Source: Actinomycetota bacterium (GTDB lineage Bacteria; Actinomycetota; CADDZG01; WHSQ01). From it: 12,063 nucleotides of DNA. Below the pieces are notes generated by a model that had not been told where the DNA came from, searched no databases, and saw nothing but the letters and a program-made list of their open reading frames with translations. The position numbers and the translations under genes are program-made. The stretch is taken from positions 1-12,063 of the forward strand of contig JAHWJK010000047.1 of the NCBI GenBank assembly GCA_019348445.1, written 5' to 3'. This document shows, one piece after another, positions 1-5,965 of the stretch; the stretch's first letter is position 1, and each line of letters opens with the position of its first letter.

Positions 1-8
1 AGACGCTG

Positions 9-212
9 TTGCGGGGTCGTCGCTACCTGTACCTGGTGTTGGGTTTGATGGCGCTTCTATTCGTCGTGATGTTCCTCGCGTTGATGTCGGCTCGCAGCCG
101 AGTTGGACAAGACCCGATCGGTGGACCGTCTCAGGATGTGGGCCGGCCCACTAGCATTCCCGCATGGCGATCTACGTCGTCTCGGACCTTCACGGAGCTA
201 CCGACGACCTGA
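9..212 (+). CDS. Possible small or C-terminal membrane-protein fragment
   Basis: A reading frame of 67 codons can start at TTG (9), but the frame is also open to the window edge, so this may be the tail of a longer gene. It shows a basic stretch (RGRR) followed by one strongly hydrophobic segment at about residues 7-27 (leucine, valine, methionine and alanine rich), then a polar tail. The last 49 bases overlap the phosphoesterase gene that starts at 164, and the tail encoded there (rich in Ser, Thr and Arg) looks like low-information out-of-frame sequence. I do not recognise a family. It could be a single-pass membrane protein, the end of a larger membrane protein, or a chance frame; the hydrophobic segment is the only positive evidence. 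Confidence 0.35.
   Translation: MRGRRYLYLVLGLMALLFVVMFLALMSARSRVGQDPIGGPSQDVGRPTSIPAWRSTSSRTFTELPTT
152..163 (+). promoter_or_regulatory. Candidate leaderless -10 element for the phosphoesterase operon
   Basis: TAGCAT at 152-157 fits the actinobacterial -10 pattern TAnnnT and lies 6 bases before the ATG at 164. No Shine-Dalgarno-like purine run precedes that ATG. If used, transcription would begin at or next to the start codon, giving a leaderless mRNA. No good -35 hexamer is visible 16-18 bases upstream. The same arrangement recurs before copA and before the aminotransferase, which raises the likelihood somewhat. Confidence 0.3.
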
Positions 213-943
213 AGAAGGCGATCCCCGAGACAAGCACGCTGCTGCTGCTCGGTGATCTCCTCAACCTTCTCGACTACACGGCGATGACCGGGATCCTGAC
301 GGAGGTCTTCTCCGTAGAGGCTGTACGGGAGGTGGCCGACCTGCGCGCTCAGGGTCGAGTGGAAGAAGCGCGCGACGCGATGCGACGACGTGCCGAGGGC
401 CGGGAGGACGAGATCCGTCAGGAGATCGGGCGCCGCGTCATGCAGCAGTACACCGAGGTGTTCGCTGCTCTACCCGATCCGACGTACCTCATCCTCGGGA
501 ACGTCGATAACCCTGCCATCGCACGATCGTTCATTCGCGACAGCCCGGCAGTCATCGATGCGGAGTCGAGCGTCGTCACGCTCGAAGGAGAGCGGTTCGG
601 GTTCGTAGGGGGAGCGCTGCCCAGTCCTCTGAACGTGCCGGGCGAGATCAGCGAGGACGAGATGGCTCGCCGTCTTGGATCGATCGGGGAGGTCGACGTC
701 TTGTGCACGCACATCCCGCCGGCGGTCCCGGAACTCTGTTTCGACACGCTGGCCGGCCACCCGGAGCGGGGCAGCGAGGACATCCTTCGCTACATCCAAG
801 ACGTGCAACCGGCCACGGCGTATTTCGGGCACGTGCACCAACCGCTGGTCTCGGTTATGCACATAGGACGAACGATGTGCGTGAACGTCGGCTATTTCAG
901 GGCGACGCGCAGAGCATTCCCACACCGGACGGGACAGGAGTAG
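164..943 (+). CDS. Calcineurin-like metallophosphoesterase
   Basis: The 259-residue protein has the metal-binding motifs of the calcineurin-like phosphoesterase fold in order: D8 and H10 in SDLHG, G30-D31 in LLLLGDLLNLLD, GNVD at 112-115, H183 in CTHIPP, and GHVH at 222-225. Such enzymes bind two metal ions and hydrolyse phosphomono- or diesters; the substrate cannot be read from sequence. The usual GNH(E/D) motif is GNVD here, so the histidine normally used as general acid is absent or replaced. A charged, probably helical insert spans about residues 40-100. An in-frame TAG at 152 limits the start; ATG 164 places the first motif right behind the first beta strand, as expected. The next gene begins 2 bases after its stop, so they are probably co-transcribed. 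Predicted cytosolic: no signal peptide. Confidence 0.88.
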   Translation: MAIYVVSDLHGATDDLKKAIPETSTLLLLGDLLNLLDYTAMTGILTEVFSVEAVREVADLRAQGRVEEARDAMRRRAEGREDEIRQEIGRRVMQQYTEVFAALPDPTYLILGNVDNPAIARSFIRDSPAVIDAESSVVTLEGERFGFVGGALPSPLNVPGEISEDEMARRLGSIGEVDVLCTHIPPAVPELCFDTLAGHPERGSEDILRYIQDVQPATAYFGHVHQPLVSVMHIGRTMCVNVGYFRATRRAFPHRTGQE

Positions 944-945
944 CC

Positions 946-1377
946 ATGGCAGAAAGCGTTTCGGACACGATCGACGTGAAAGCCTCGGCGGAGGAGATAT
1001 TTGCCGTGGCCACAGATTTCGAGAAGTACCCGGACTGGAACGCCGACATCAAGAAGGTGGAGATCAAGGAGACCGACGACGAAGGCCGGGCGACGAAGGT
1101 GTGGATGCAGGTCGACGCGAAAGTAAAGACGGTCTCCTACACGCTCGAATACGACTATTCGAACGCGCCGGAATCGTTCTCGTGGAGCCTCCTCGAAGGC
1201 GACGTCAAAGAGCTCAGCGGCTCGTACGCGTTCGACGAATTCGACGATGTCACCGAGGTCCAGTACGAGACGAGGATCGACCCCGGCTTTCCGATCCCCG
1301 GCGTCATCAAGCGCCAAGGCCAGAGACGGCTCGTGAAGGCCGCCCTCGAGGACCTGAAGAAACGCGTCGAGAGCTGA
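946..1377 (+). CDS. SRPBCC (START-like) family protein
   Basis: The protein has 143 residues, the usual length of a single SRPBCC/polyketide cyclase-like domain. It opens with the typical first strand and helix: a Val-Ser-Asp-Thr-Ile-Asp-Val strand, then SAEEIFAVATDFEKYPDWN, where the FEKYPDW segment is the family's hallmark. Alternating beta strands follow, and a long C-terminal helix rich in Lys, Arg and Leu closes the domain. The fold makes a hydrophobic pocket for lipids or polyketide-like ligands; the ligand is unknown here. The frame is open much further upstream, but ATG 946 is chosen because GGAG (937-940) sits 5 bases before it and the domain starts there; the upstream part overlaps the phosphoesterase. 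It lies directly before an ArsA-type ATPase, a pairing known in actinobacteria, so a shared role with membrane or lipid clients is possible but unproven. Confidence 0.87.
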   Translation: MAESVSDTIDVKASAEEIFAVATDFEKYPDWNADIKKVEIKETDDEGRATKVWMQVDAKVKTVSYTLEYDYSNAPESFSWSLLEGDVKELSGSYAFDEFDDVTEVQYETRIDPGFPIPGVIKRQGQRRLVKAALEDLKKRVES

Positions 1378-1387
1378 TGCTCCGACC

Positions 1388-1394
1388 GGGAGAG
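1388..1394 (+). promoter_or_regulatory. Shine-Dalgarno site of the ArsA-type ATPase gene
   Basis: GGGAGAG lies 5 bases before ATG 1400. It is the strongest ribosome binding site in the window and fixes that start, which also puts the P-loop at the expected N-terminal position. Confidence 0.6.
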
Positions 1395-1399
1395 CTCGG

Positions 1400-2578
1400 A
1401 TGCGGATAATCCTCTTCACGGGGAAAGGCGGCGTCGGCAAGACGACGGTTGCCGCTGCGACCGCGCTGCGGATCGCGGGCACCGGCCGCAAGACGTTGTT
1501 GATGTCGACCGATCCGGCGCACTCCGTCGCCGATGCCCTCGGGACGGACCTGTCGCCGGAGCCCCTCGAGGTCGCGACCAACCTGTGGGCGGAACAGCTC
1601 GATCCGCAGCGACGCCTCGAAGAGAACTGGCGCGACATCCAGCAGCACGCGATCTCGGTGCTCCAGTGGGCGGGGATCGAGGAGATCGAAGCAGAGGAGC
1701 TGTCCGTGATCCCGGGGCTCGACGAGTTGTTCGCGCTCGCGGACGTGAAGCGTCATCACGACGAAGGCCCTTACGACTGTGTCGTGGTCGACTGCGCGCC
1801 GACCGGCGAAACGCTGCGACTGCTCTCGTTGCCGGACATCATCCAGTGGTACATGGACCGGGTTTTCCCCGTCGAACGGCGCGTGATGGGGGCCCTGCGT
1901 CCCGTTGCTCGGCGGATGACGACTTTCCCGCTTCCCGACGACAGCGTGTATCAGGCCGTTCGCCGGTTCTACGATCGTCTAGACGGTGTTCGGAAGGTGT
2001 TGACCGACGGCGATACGACATCCGTTCGTCTCGTAGTGAACCCGGAACGGATGGTGATCGCCGAAGCGAAGCGCACCTACACGTACCTGAACCTGTTTGG
2101 TTACAGGGTCGACGCGATCGTCGCCAACAGGTTGCTTCCGGAAGCGATCTCGGATCCGTACTTCGACCGGTGGAAGGAGCTGCAGCAGGCACACCTCGCA
2201 ACGATCGAGGAGGCGTTCGCACCGTTGCCCATCCTGAAGGCACGCCTGCGCGATCAAGAACTCGTGGGCGGAGATCTCCTCTCTGATCTAGGTCGAGAGA
2301 TCTACTCGGACGACGATCCGACTGCCGTGTTGCACGAAGAAGATCCGATGTCGATCTCGAAACACGGGTCGACCTACGTGCTCACGCTGAAGCTCCCGTT
2401 CGCAGCGAAGGACGAGCTCGAGCTATCGACGAAGGCGGACGAGCTATTCGTGAAGGTGGGGCCTTACCGCCGAACTATCATGCTCCCGAAGGTTCTCGGC
2501 TCGCGTCGGGTGTCTTCCGCGCAGCTGCATGACGAACGACTGGAGGTCGTTTTCGACCGTGTCACAGCAGAGGGATGA
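1400..2578 (+). CDS. ArsA/Get3-family ATPase with C-terminal HSP20-like domain
   Basis: The 392-residue protein has a deviant Walker A loop GKGGVGKTT (8-16), a switch I-like STDPAHS (36-42), a switch II-like DCAPTGE (131-137), and VVNPE (212-216), which matches the adenine-side loop of ArsA/Get3 ATPases. There is one ATPase domain, so it would work as a dimer. From about residue 316 to 390 the sequence changes to a small beta-rich domain (an opening strand around YVLTLKLPF and a late LEVVFDRV strand) that fits the ArsA HSP20-like domain. The only cysteines are C127 and C132: the arsenite-binding Cys set of ArsA and the CxxC zinc motif of eukaryotic Get3 are both absent, and there is no arsenic operon nearby. 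A role in handling membrane or hydrophobic client proteins is therefore more likely than arsenite export, but this is inference. It overlaps the next gene by 20 bases. Confidence 0.9.
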   Translation: MRIILFTGKGGVGKTTVAAATALRIAGTGRKTLLMSTDPAHSVADALGTDLSPEPLEVATNLWAEQLDPQRRLEENWRDIQQHAISVLQWAGIEEIEAEELSVIPGLDELFALADVKRHHDEGPYDCVVVDCAPTGETLRLLSLPDIIQWYMDRVFPVERRVMGALRPVARRMTTFPLPDDSVYQAVRRFYDRLDGVRKVLTDGDTTSVRLVVNPERMVIAEAKRTYTYLNLFGYRVDAIVANRLLPEAISDPYFDRWKELQQAHLATIEEAFAPLPILKARLRDQELVGGDLLSDLGREIYSDDDPTAVLHEEDPMSISKHGSTYVLTLKLPFAAKDELELSTKADELFVKVGPYRRTIMLPKVLGSRRVSSAQLHDERLEVVFDRVTAEG

Positions 2579-2849
2579 CGATCAGCGAGCGGGTCGCTAT
2601 AGCGATCTGTTCGGCTCGCACGAGGGTCACGGTTCGGACTGCGCCTATTGCCCGATCTGCACGGGGATCGGCCTCGTCCGCTCCGCGAACCCCGAGATCC
2701 TCGACCATCTCGCCGCGGCTGCACGCGAGTTCATGATCGCGGCCGGGATGTTCTTGGAAGAAGCCGGAGGACGAGTCGGTAAACCCGACGCGTCGGATCG
2801 TCCCACGGATCCCGGTGACGGCAAGGTTCGGCGGATCGACGTCGGTTAA
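2559..2849 (+). CDS. Small cysteine-cluster protein downstream of ArsA
   Basis: The chosen start, GTG 2559, gives 96 residues; GGAGG (2542-2546) lies 12 bases upstream. ATG 2529 in the same frame would add 10 residues inside the ArsA gene. The protein has a polar N-terminus, then DCAYCPIC, a tight C-x2-C-x2-C set with histidines just before it (SHEGHGSD), which suggests a metal site. A helical segment follows (HLAAAAREFMIAAGMFLEE), and the tail is charged and probably disordered. Small proteins with a Cys-Pro-Cys-like cluster followed by a helix of the form PE..HLA.AA occur beside ArsA-like and glucokinase genes in actinobacteria; I believe this is one of them, related to the DUF5304 type, but cannot verify it. 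The function is unknown. The position between the ATPase and the glucokinase is its main context. Confidence 0.72.
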   Translation: MSQQRDDDQRAGRYSDLFGSHEGHGSDCAYCPICTGIGLVRSANPEILDHLAAAAREFMIAAGMFLEEAGGRVGKPDASDRPTDPGDGKVRRIDVG

Positions 2850-2864
2850 CCGGACACATCACCT

Positions 2865-3857
2865 ATGAGTGTGAGATCTGCCGCGATCGGCGTCGACGTC
2901 GGCGGGACGACCGTCAAGGGCGGCATCGTCGCGATGTCCGGCGAGGTCCTCGATCGGCTCGAGCACCCGACGGAAGCGCAGGCCGCTACCAAGACGACTA
3001 TCGAAGTCACCGAAGCCGCCATCGCTCGCGCGCAAGAGATGGGATACGTGCCGGTCGCGGTGGGGATCGGCGCCGCCGGATTCGTCGACGTCCTCAGTGG
3101 GTCCGTGACCTTCTCGCCGAACCTGGTCTACGACGATCCCGATCTCGCCGATGCGGTAGCGGCGCGCGTGAATCTGCCCGTGATGGTGGACAACGACGCG
3201 AACGCGGCTGCGTGGGGCGAGCGTGCGGTGGGGGCCGCGAAGGGTGCCAACAACATGGCCCTTCTCGTTCTGGGCACCGGTCTCGGCAGCGGCTTCGTTT
3301 CGAACGGTCGCCTCGTGCGCGGGTTTACCGGAGCGGCGGCCGAGTTCGGACACACCGTCGTCGACCCGGCCGGACCACGCTGCAACTGCGGCCTGCGCGG
3401 GTGCATAGAACAGTACGTCTCGGGACAAGCGATAGCGCGGATGGCGCGCGAGGCCGCGCAACACAACGCGGACACCTCGATGATCTCCTTCGCCGGTTCC
3501 GCCGATGCGATCACCGGATACGACGTCGCGCGGGCAGCACGCGAGATGGACGAGGTCGCCCGCGACGTATTGCGTACTGCGGGACGCATGCTGGGGCTCG
3601 CGATGTCGAACGTCGTGAACATCTTCGATCCGGAGGTCATCGTGCTCGGCGGGCGCGTCGTAGAAGCCGGCGAGCCGTTCCTCGGTCCGGCTCGCGACGA
3701 GCTCGCGCGGCTGTTGTCGGAGCAGAAGCGACGGCCGGCGCGCCTCCAGCTCTCCGCATTAGGACGGAACGCGGGCATAGTTGGAGCGGCGGCTCTTGCG
3801 ATCGACGAGATGAGTCGCGGTGGTGCCGATCGAGATCCCGAAAGAGAGGGCCGGTAG
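2865..3857 (+). CDS. ROK-family glucokinase
   Basis: The 330-residue protein has the ROK architecture. The phosphate-binding loop is DVGGTT (11-16), the catalytic base is D111 in VDNDANAAAWGE, a second glycine-rich phosphate loop is LGTGLGSG (136-143), and the zinc and sugar site is E160-F-G-H163 followed by CNCGLRGCIE (C173, C175, C180, E182). ROK glucokinases phosphorylate glucose at C6 with ATP, feeding glycolysis; in streptomycetes the ROK glucokinase GlkA also takes part in carbon catabolite control. There is no N-terminal helix-turn-helix, so this is a kinase and not a ROK repressor. Substrate choice between glucose and related sugars cannot be settled by eye. ATG 2865 has no clear ribosome binding site. 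The gap to the preceding gene is 15 bases and to the next is 2 bases, consistent with one operon. Confidence 0.92.
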   Translation: MSVRSAAIGVDVGGTTVKGGIVAMSGEVLDRLEHPTEAQAATKTTIEVTEAAIARAQEMGYVPVAVGIGAAGFVDVLSGSVTFSPNLVYDDPDLADAVAARVNLPVMVDNDANAAAWGERAVGAAKGANNMALLVLGTGLGSGFVSNGRLVRGFTGAAAEFGHTVVDPAGPRCNCGLRGCIEQYVSGQAIARMAREAAQHNADTSMISFAGSADAITGYDVARAAREMDEVARDVLRTAGRMLGLAMSNVVNIFDPEVIVLGGRVVEAGEPFLGPARDELARLLSEQKRRPARLQLSALGRNAGIVGAAALAIDEMSRGGADRDPEREGR

Positions 3858-3859
3858 TC

Positions 3860-4255
3860 GTGAGCGACATCGAGCTACACGACACGAACGACAGGGAACT
3901 CCAGCAGACGAAGCTGAAGGAGTACGCGCTTCTCGTCCCCCGACTCCTGAAGCTCCTGTGGAGGCTGACGCGCGATCCGCGCGTCCCTGCTCGCAGCAAG
4001 GCGACGCTGGTGCTGCTCATGGGCTACATCGTCAGCCCGATCGACATCATCCCGGACATGTTCCCGGGCATCGGTCAGCTCGACGAGCTGGTCATCGCGG
4101 CGTTCGCTCTCGACCAGATGCTCAACCGTGTTCCGGCCGATGTCGTGCGAGAGCATTGGGAGGGCGACCAGGACATCCTCGAAGTCGTCCAGGAAGTGCT
4201 CGATATCGCGACGGTCTTCGTGCCGTCCGTACTGAAGCGCTTCGGTTCACGCTAG
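3860..4255 (+). CDS. DUF1232 / YkvA-family membrane-associated protein
   Basis: The start is GTG 3860, two bases after the glucokinase stop, with GAGAGGG (3844-3850) upstream; the frame is open further back, but only as a shadow of the kinase gene. The product has 131 residues. Residues about 39-80 match the DUF1232 (YkvA) signature: DPRVPARSK, a hydrophobic stretch LVLLMGYIVSP, then IDIIPDMFPGIGQLDELVIA. The SPIDIIPD core is the most conserved part of this family. The domain is usually a short membrane-inserting helical unit with unknown biochemical function. The N-terminal 30 residues are amphipathic and charged, and the C-terminus is a second helical region ending in a basic KRFGSR. No catalytic residues are evident. 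It sits between the glucokinase and a membrane protein, which suggests but does not prove an envelope role. Confidence 0.85.
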   Translation: MSDIELHDTNDRELQQTKLKEYALLVPRLLKLLWRLTRDPRVPARSKATLVLLMGYIVSPIDIIPDMFPGIGQLDELVIAAFALDQMLNRVPADVVREHWEGDQDILEVVQEVLDIATVFVPSVLKRFGSR

Positions 4256-4261
4256 CCGGGA

Positions 4262-5041
4262 GTGAGTGGGGCAGAAGCGGTCCTGGCCCTCGTTCTCGTG
4301 GAGTGGGCCGGTGGCCTCCTGGGGGCCGCGGGATGGACTCAGTCGTGGTCGGTGGTGAGGCGCGGGCACTTCAAGATCGTCGGGTGGACCAGTCTCGCCT
4401 TCGCCATCGGCGGATATCTCGCTTTTGAAGCTTCGGCCACGGAGCCATCCTTTGCGCGCCCCGCGCTGATCGTCGTGATCGTTTGCGCCGTCTTATACGT
4501 CGCCGCGCAATACGTTCGGACCGAGATGGTTGGTGCCGTCGTCGGCATCGCCGGTGGGCTCGCGGCATGCATCGCACTCGTCGGCGCCGCGCTGCTGTTG
4601 CCGGGATGGACGGCATGGCTCGCGGCTCTCGGCCTCCTTGCCGGGCTGGTCCTACTGGGAGGTGTCACCAACGGCATGCTCCTCGGGCACTGGTACCTCA
4701 ATCAGCCGGGACTGAAGCCGTGGGCGCTCGGCCGCCTTACCGATGCGACGCTCGCCGGCATCGTCGTTGCCGTGGTTCTGGGGGTCGTGTCCGCAGGCAA
4801 GCTCGCGAATGCCTCGACCGAAGGTGCGGTGCTCGGCCTGCCCGGATTCGGCGAATCGTTCTCTACGGTGTTCTTCATCGCGTGGCTGGCGATAGCGGCT
4901 CTCACGGCGGGTGTGGTGTGGATGGCGCGCCGGTGCGTGAAGATCAAGTCGATCCAATCGGCGACCGGGCTGTTCTATGTCGCATTACTAACTGCCGGCG
5001 TCTCCGAGTTCCTCGTGCGCTATCTCATGGTCAACGCATGA
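4262..5041 (+). CDS. Polytopic membrane protein of unknown function
   Basis: The start is GTG 4262, 6 bases after the previous stop, which is in the same frame and so rules out an earlier start. The product has 259 residues with about eight hydrophobic segments, roughly at residues 6-24, 40-57, 67-85, 90-113, 116-140, 162-180, 201-221 and 235-255. A polar cluster with striking residues, GHWYLNQPGLKPWALGR (142-158), lies after the fifth segment, and the last helix carries GVSEFLVRYLM. A His-Trp-Tyr followed by Asn-Gln-Pro near a membrane face could be a cofactor, quinone or metal site. I do not recognise the family with confidence; the final Glu-x3-Arg pattern weakly recalls NrfD/DmsC-like membrane anchors, but the rest does not let me claim that. 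It overlaps the oxidoreductase gene by ATGA, so the two are translationally coupled. Confidence 0.8.
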   Translation: MSGAEAVLALVLVEWAGGLLGAAGWTQSWSVVRRGHFKIVGWTSLAFAIGGYLAFEASATEPSFARPALIVVIVCAVLYVAAQYVRTEMVGAVVGIAGGLAACIALVGAALLLPGWTAWLAALGLLAGLVLLGGVTNGMLLGHWYLNQPGLKPWALGRLTDATLAGIVVAVVLGVVSAGKLANASTEGAVLGLPGFGESFSTVFFIAWLAIAALTAGVVWMARRCVKIKSIQSATGLFYVALLTAGVSEFLVRYLMVNA

Positions 5042-5928
5042 CGGACGTCCTGCTCGGAACGACGCTTCCCCAGTTCACCGACGATCCCGATCGTTTCGTG
5101 GAGGGGGCCCAGCGCGCCGAGGCTCTCGGTCTCGATTCGGTGTGGTTGTTCGATCACCTGTGGCCGCTCAGCGGCGGTAAAGAACGACCGATCATCGAAT
5201 GCTGGACCGCGCTCGGGTACCTGGCGGCCGAGACGTCGTCGATCCGGATCGGAACCTTGGTGACCCGGTCGTCGTTACGGCACCCCGCGGTCGTCGCGAA
5301 GATGGCGGCGACGATCGGAGAGATAGCTCCGGGACGCGTCACGATCACGATCGGCAGCGGCGACGAGATGAGTCGCGACGAGAACGAGGCCTACGGGATC
5401 CCTTATTACGCGGAGGATGACCGCGTAGGACAGCTCGTCTCGACGGTTCGTTGCGTGCGCGAGTGTCTGCATGAAGATCTCGTGACGTTCGAGGACGACT
5501 ACGTCTCGCTGCGGGAACTGCCGCCGAGCCCCCAGCCCGACCCGGTTCCGAAGCTATGGGTCGGTGGGCGATCGGACGACGTGCTCGAGGTTGCCGGGAC
5601 CGTCGCCGACGGCTGGAACGGATGGGGCGGGGGATCGGAGCGGTTCGCGGAAGACGCCGCAACGGTCGTGGGTTACGCGGGGCCTCGCCCGATCGAACTG
5701 TCGTGGGGAGGCCTCGTGATGCTCGGGCGCGACGACGATGCCGCCGCCACCAAGATGGGTGAGAGGAACCCGAAGGCGTGGATCGTCGGAGGTCCCGCGA
5801 CGGTCGCCGATCGGCTACGTCGGTTCGTCGACGGCGGCGCACGCCACCTCATCGTGACGCTCCCGGACCCATGGCGCGACGGCGTCTACGAGCTGCTCGC
5901 AGAGGAGGTGAAGCCGCGGCTGGCGTGA
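5038..5928 (+). CDS. F420-dependent LLM-class oxidoreductase
   Basis: The 296-residue protein is a luciferase-like monooxygenase-fold (TIM barrel) enzyme of the type that commonly uses coenzyme F420 in actinobacteria. Visible family features in order are GTTLPQF at the N-terminus, AEALGLDSVWLFDHLW (27-42), IGTLVT (71-76), RHPAVVAKMAATI (81-93), GRVTITIGSG (99-108), WVGGRS (174-179), ADGWN (190-194), and a C-terminal VGGPATVADRLRRFVDGG segment. Most members transfer hydride between F420H2 and an organic substrate; the substrate here is unknown, and FMN use cannot be excluded. ATG 5038 overlaps the stop of the membrane-protein gene (ATGA), and the frame open further upstream is only a shadow of it. 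Two bases after its stop the copA promoter begins, so it probably ends its operon. Confidence 0.88.
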   Translation: MTDVLLGTTLPQFTDDPDRFVEGAQRAEALGLDSVWLFDHLWPLSGGKERPIIECWTALGYLAAETSSIRIGTLVTRSSLRHPAVVAKMAATIGEIAPGRVTITIGSGDEMSRDENEAYGIPYYAEDDRVGQLVSTVRCVRECLHEDLVTFEDDYVSLRELPPSPQPDPVPKLWVGGRSDDVLEVAGTVADGWNGWGGGSERFAEDAATVVGYAGPRPIELSWGGLVMLGRDDDAAATKMGERNPKAWIVGGPATVADRLRRFVDGGARHLIVTLPDPWRDGVYELLAEEVKPRLA

Positions 5929-5930
5929 TC

Positions 5931-5959
5931 TTGCGCTATACCCCCCGGGGGTATATAGT
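5931..5959 (+). promoter_or_regulatory. copA promoter, -35 TTGCGC, 17-base spacer, -10 TATAGT
   Basis: TTGCGC (5931-5936) and TATAGT (5954-5959) are separated by exactly 17 bases, which is optimal for the housekeeping sigma factor. The -10 box ends 6 bases before ATG 5966, so the predicted first transcribed base is at or beside the start codon. No Shine-Dalgarno sequence precedes this ATG. The mRNA is therefore probably leaderless. The promoter starts 2 bases after the previous stop codon and provides copA with its own control. Confidence 0.72.
5937..5955 (+). promoter_or_regulatory. CsoR-type copper operator (19-base dyad) in the copA promoter
   Basis: TATACCCCCCGGGGGTATA is a perfect dyad of 9-base arms around a central C (5946). 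The form ATAC-CCC...GGG-GTAT matches operators of the copper-sensing repressor CsoR, which releases DNA when it binds Cu(I). It occupies the whole space between the -35 and -10 hexamers and overlaps the first two bases of the -10, so a bound protein would block RNA polymerase. A MerR/CueR-type activator is less likely, because those promoters have 19-20 base spacers. No csoR gene is in the window, so the regulator must be encoded elsewhere. A related metal sensor of the same family (RcnR/FrmR-like) is the main alternative. Confidence 0.82.
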
Positions 5960-5965
5960 CTGACC

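Noticed and set aside
1400..2578. Arsenic-resistance locus
   Set aside because: There is no arsR, arsB, acr3 or arsC nearby, and the ATPase lacks the arsenite-binding cysteines.
2865..3857. ROK-family transcriptional repressor
   Set aside because: No N-terminal helix-turn-helix is present and all kinase residues are in place.
5937..5955. The copA dyad as a MerR/CueR operator
   Set aside because: CueR-type promoters have an over-long 19-20 base spacer; here it is 17, which suits a repressor such as CsoR.
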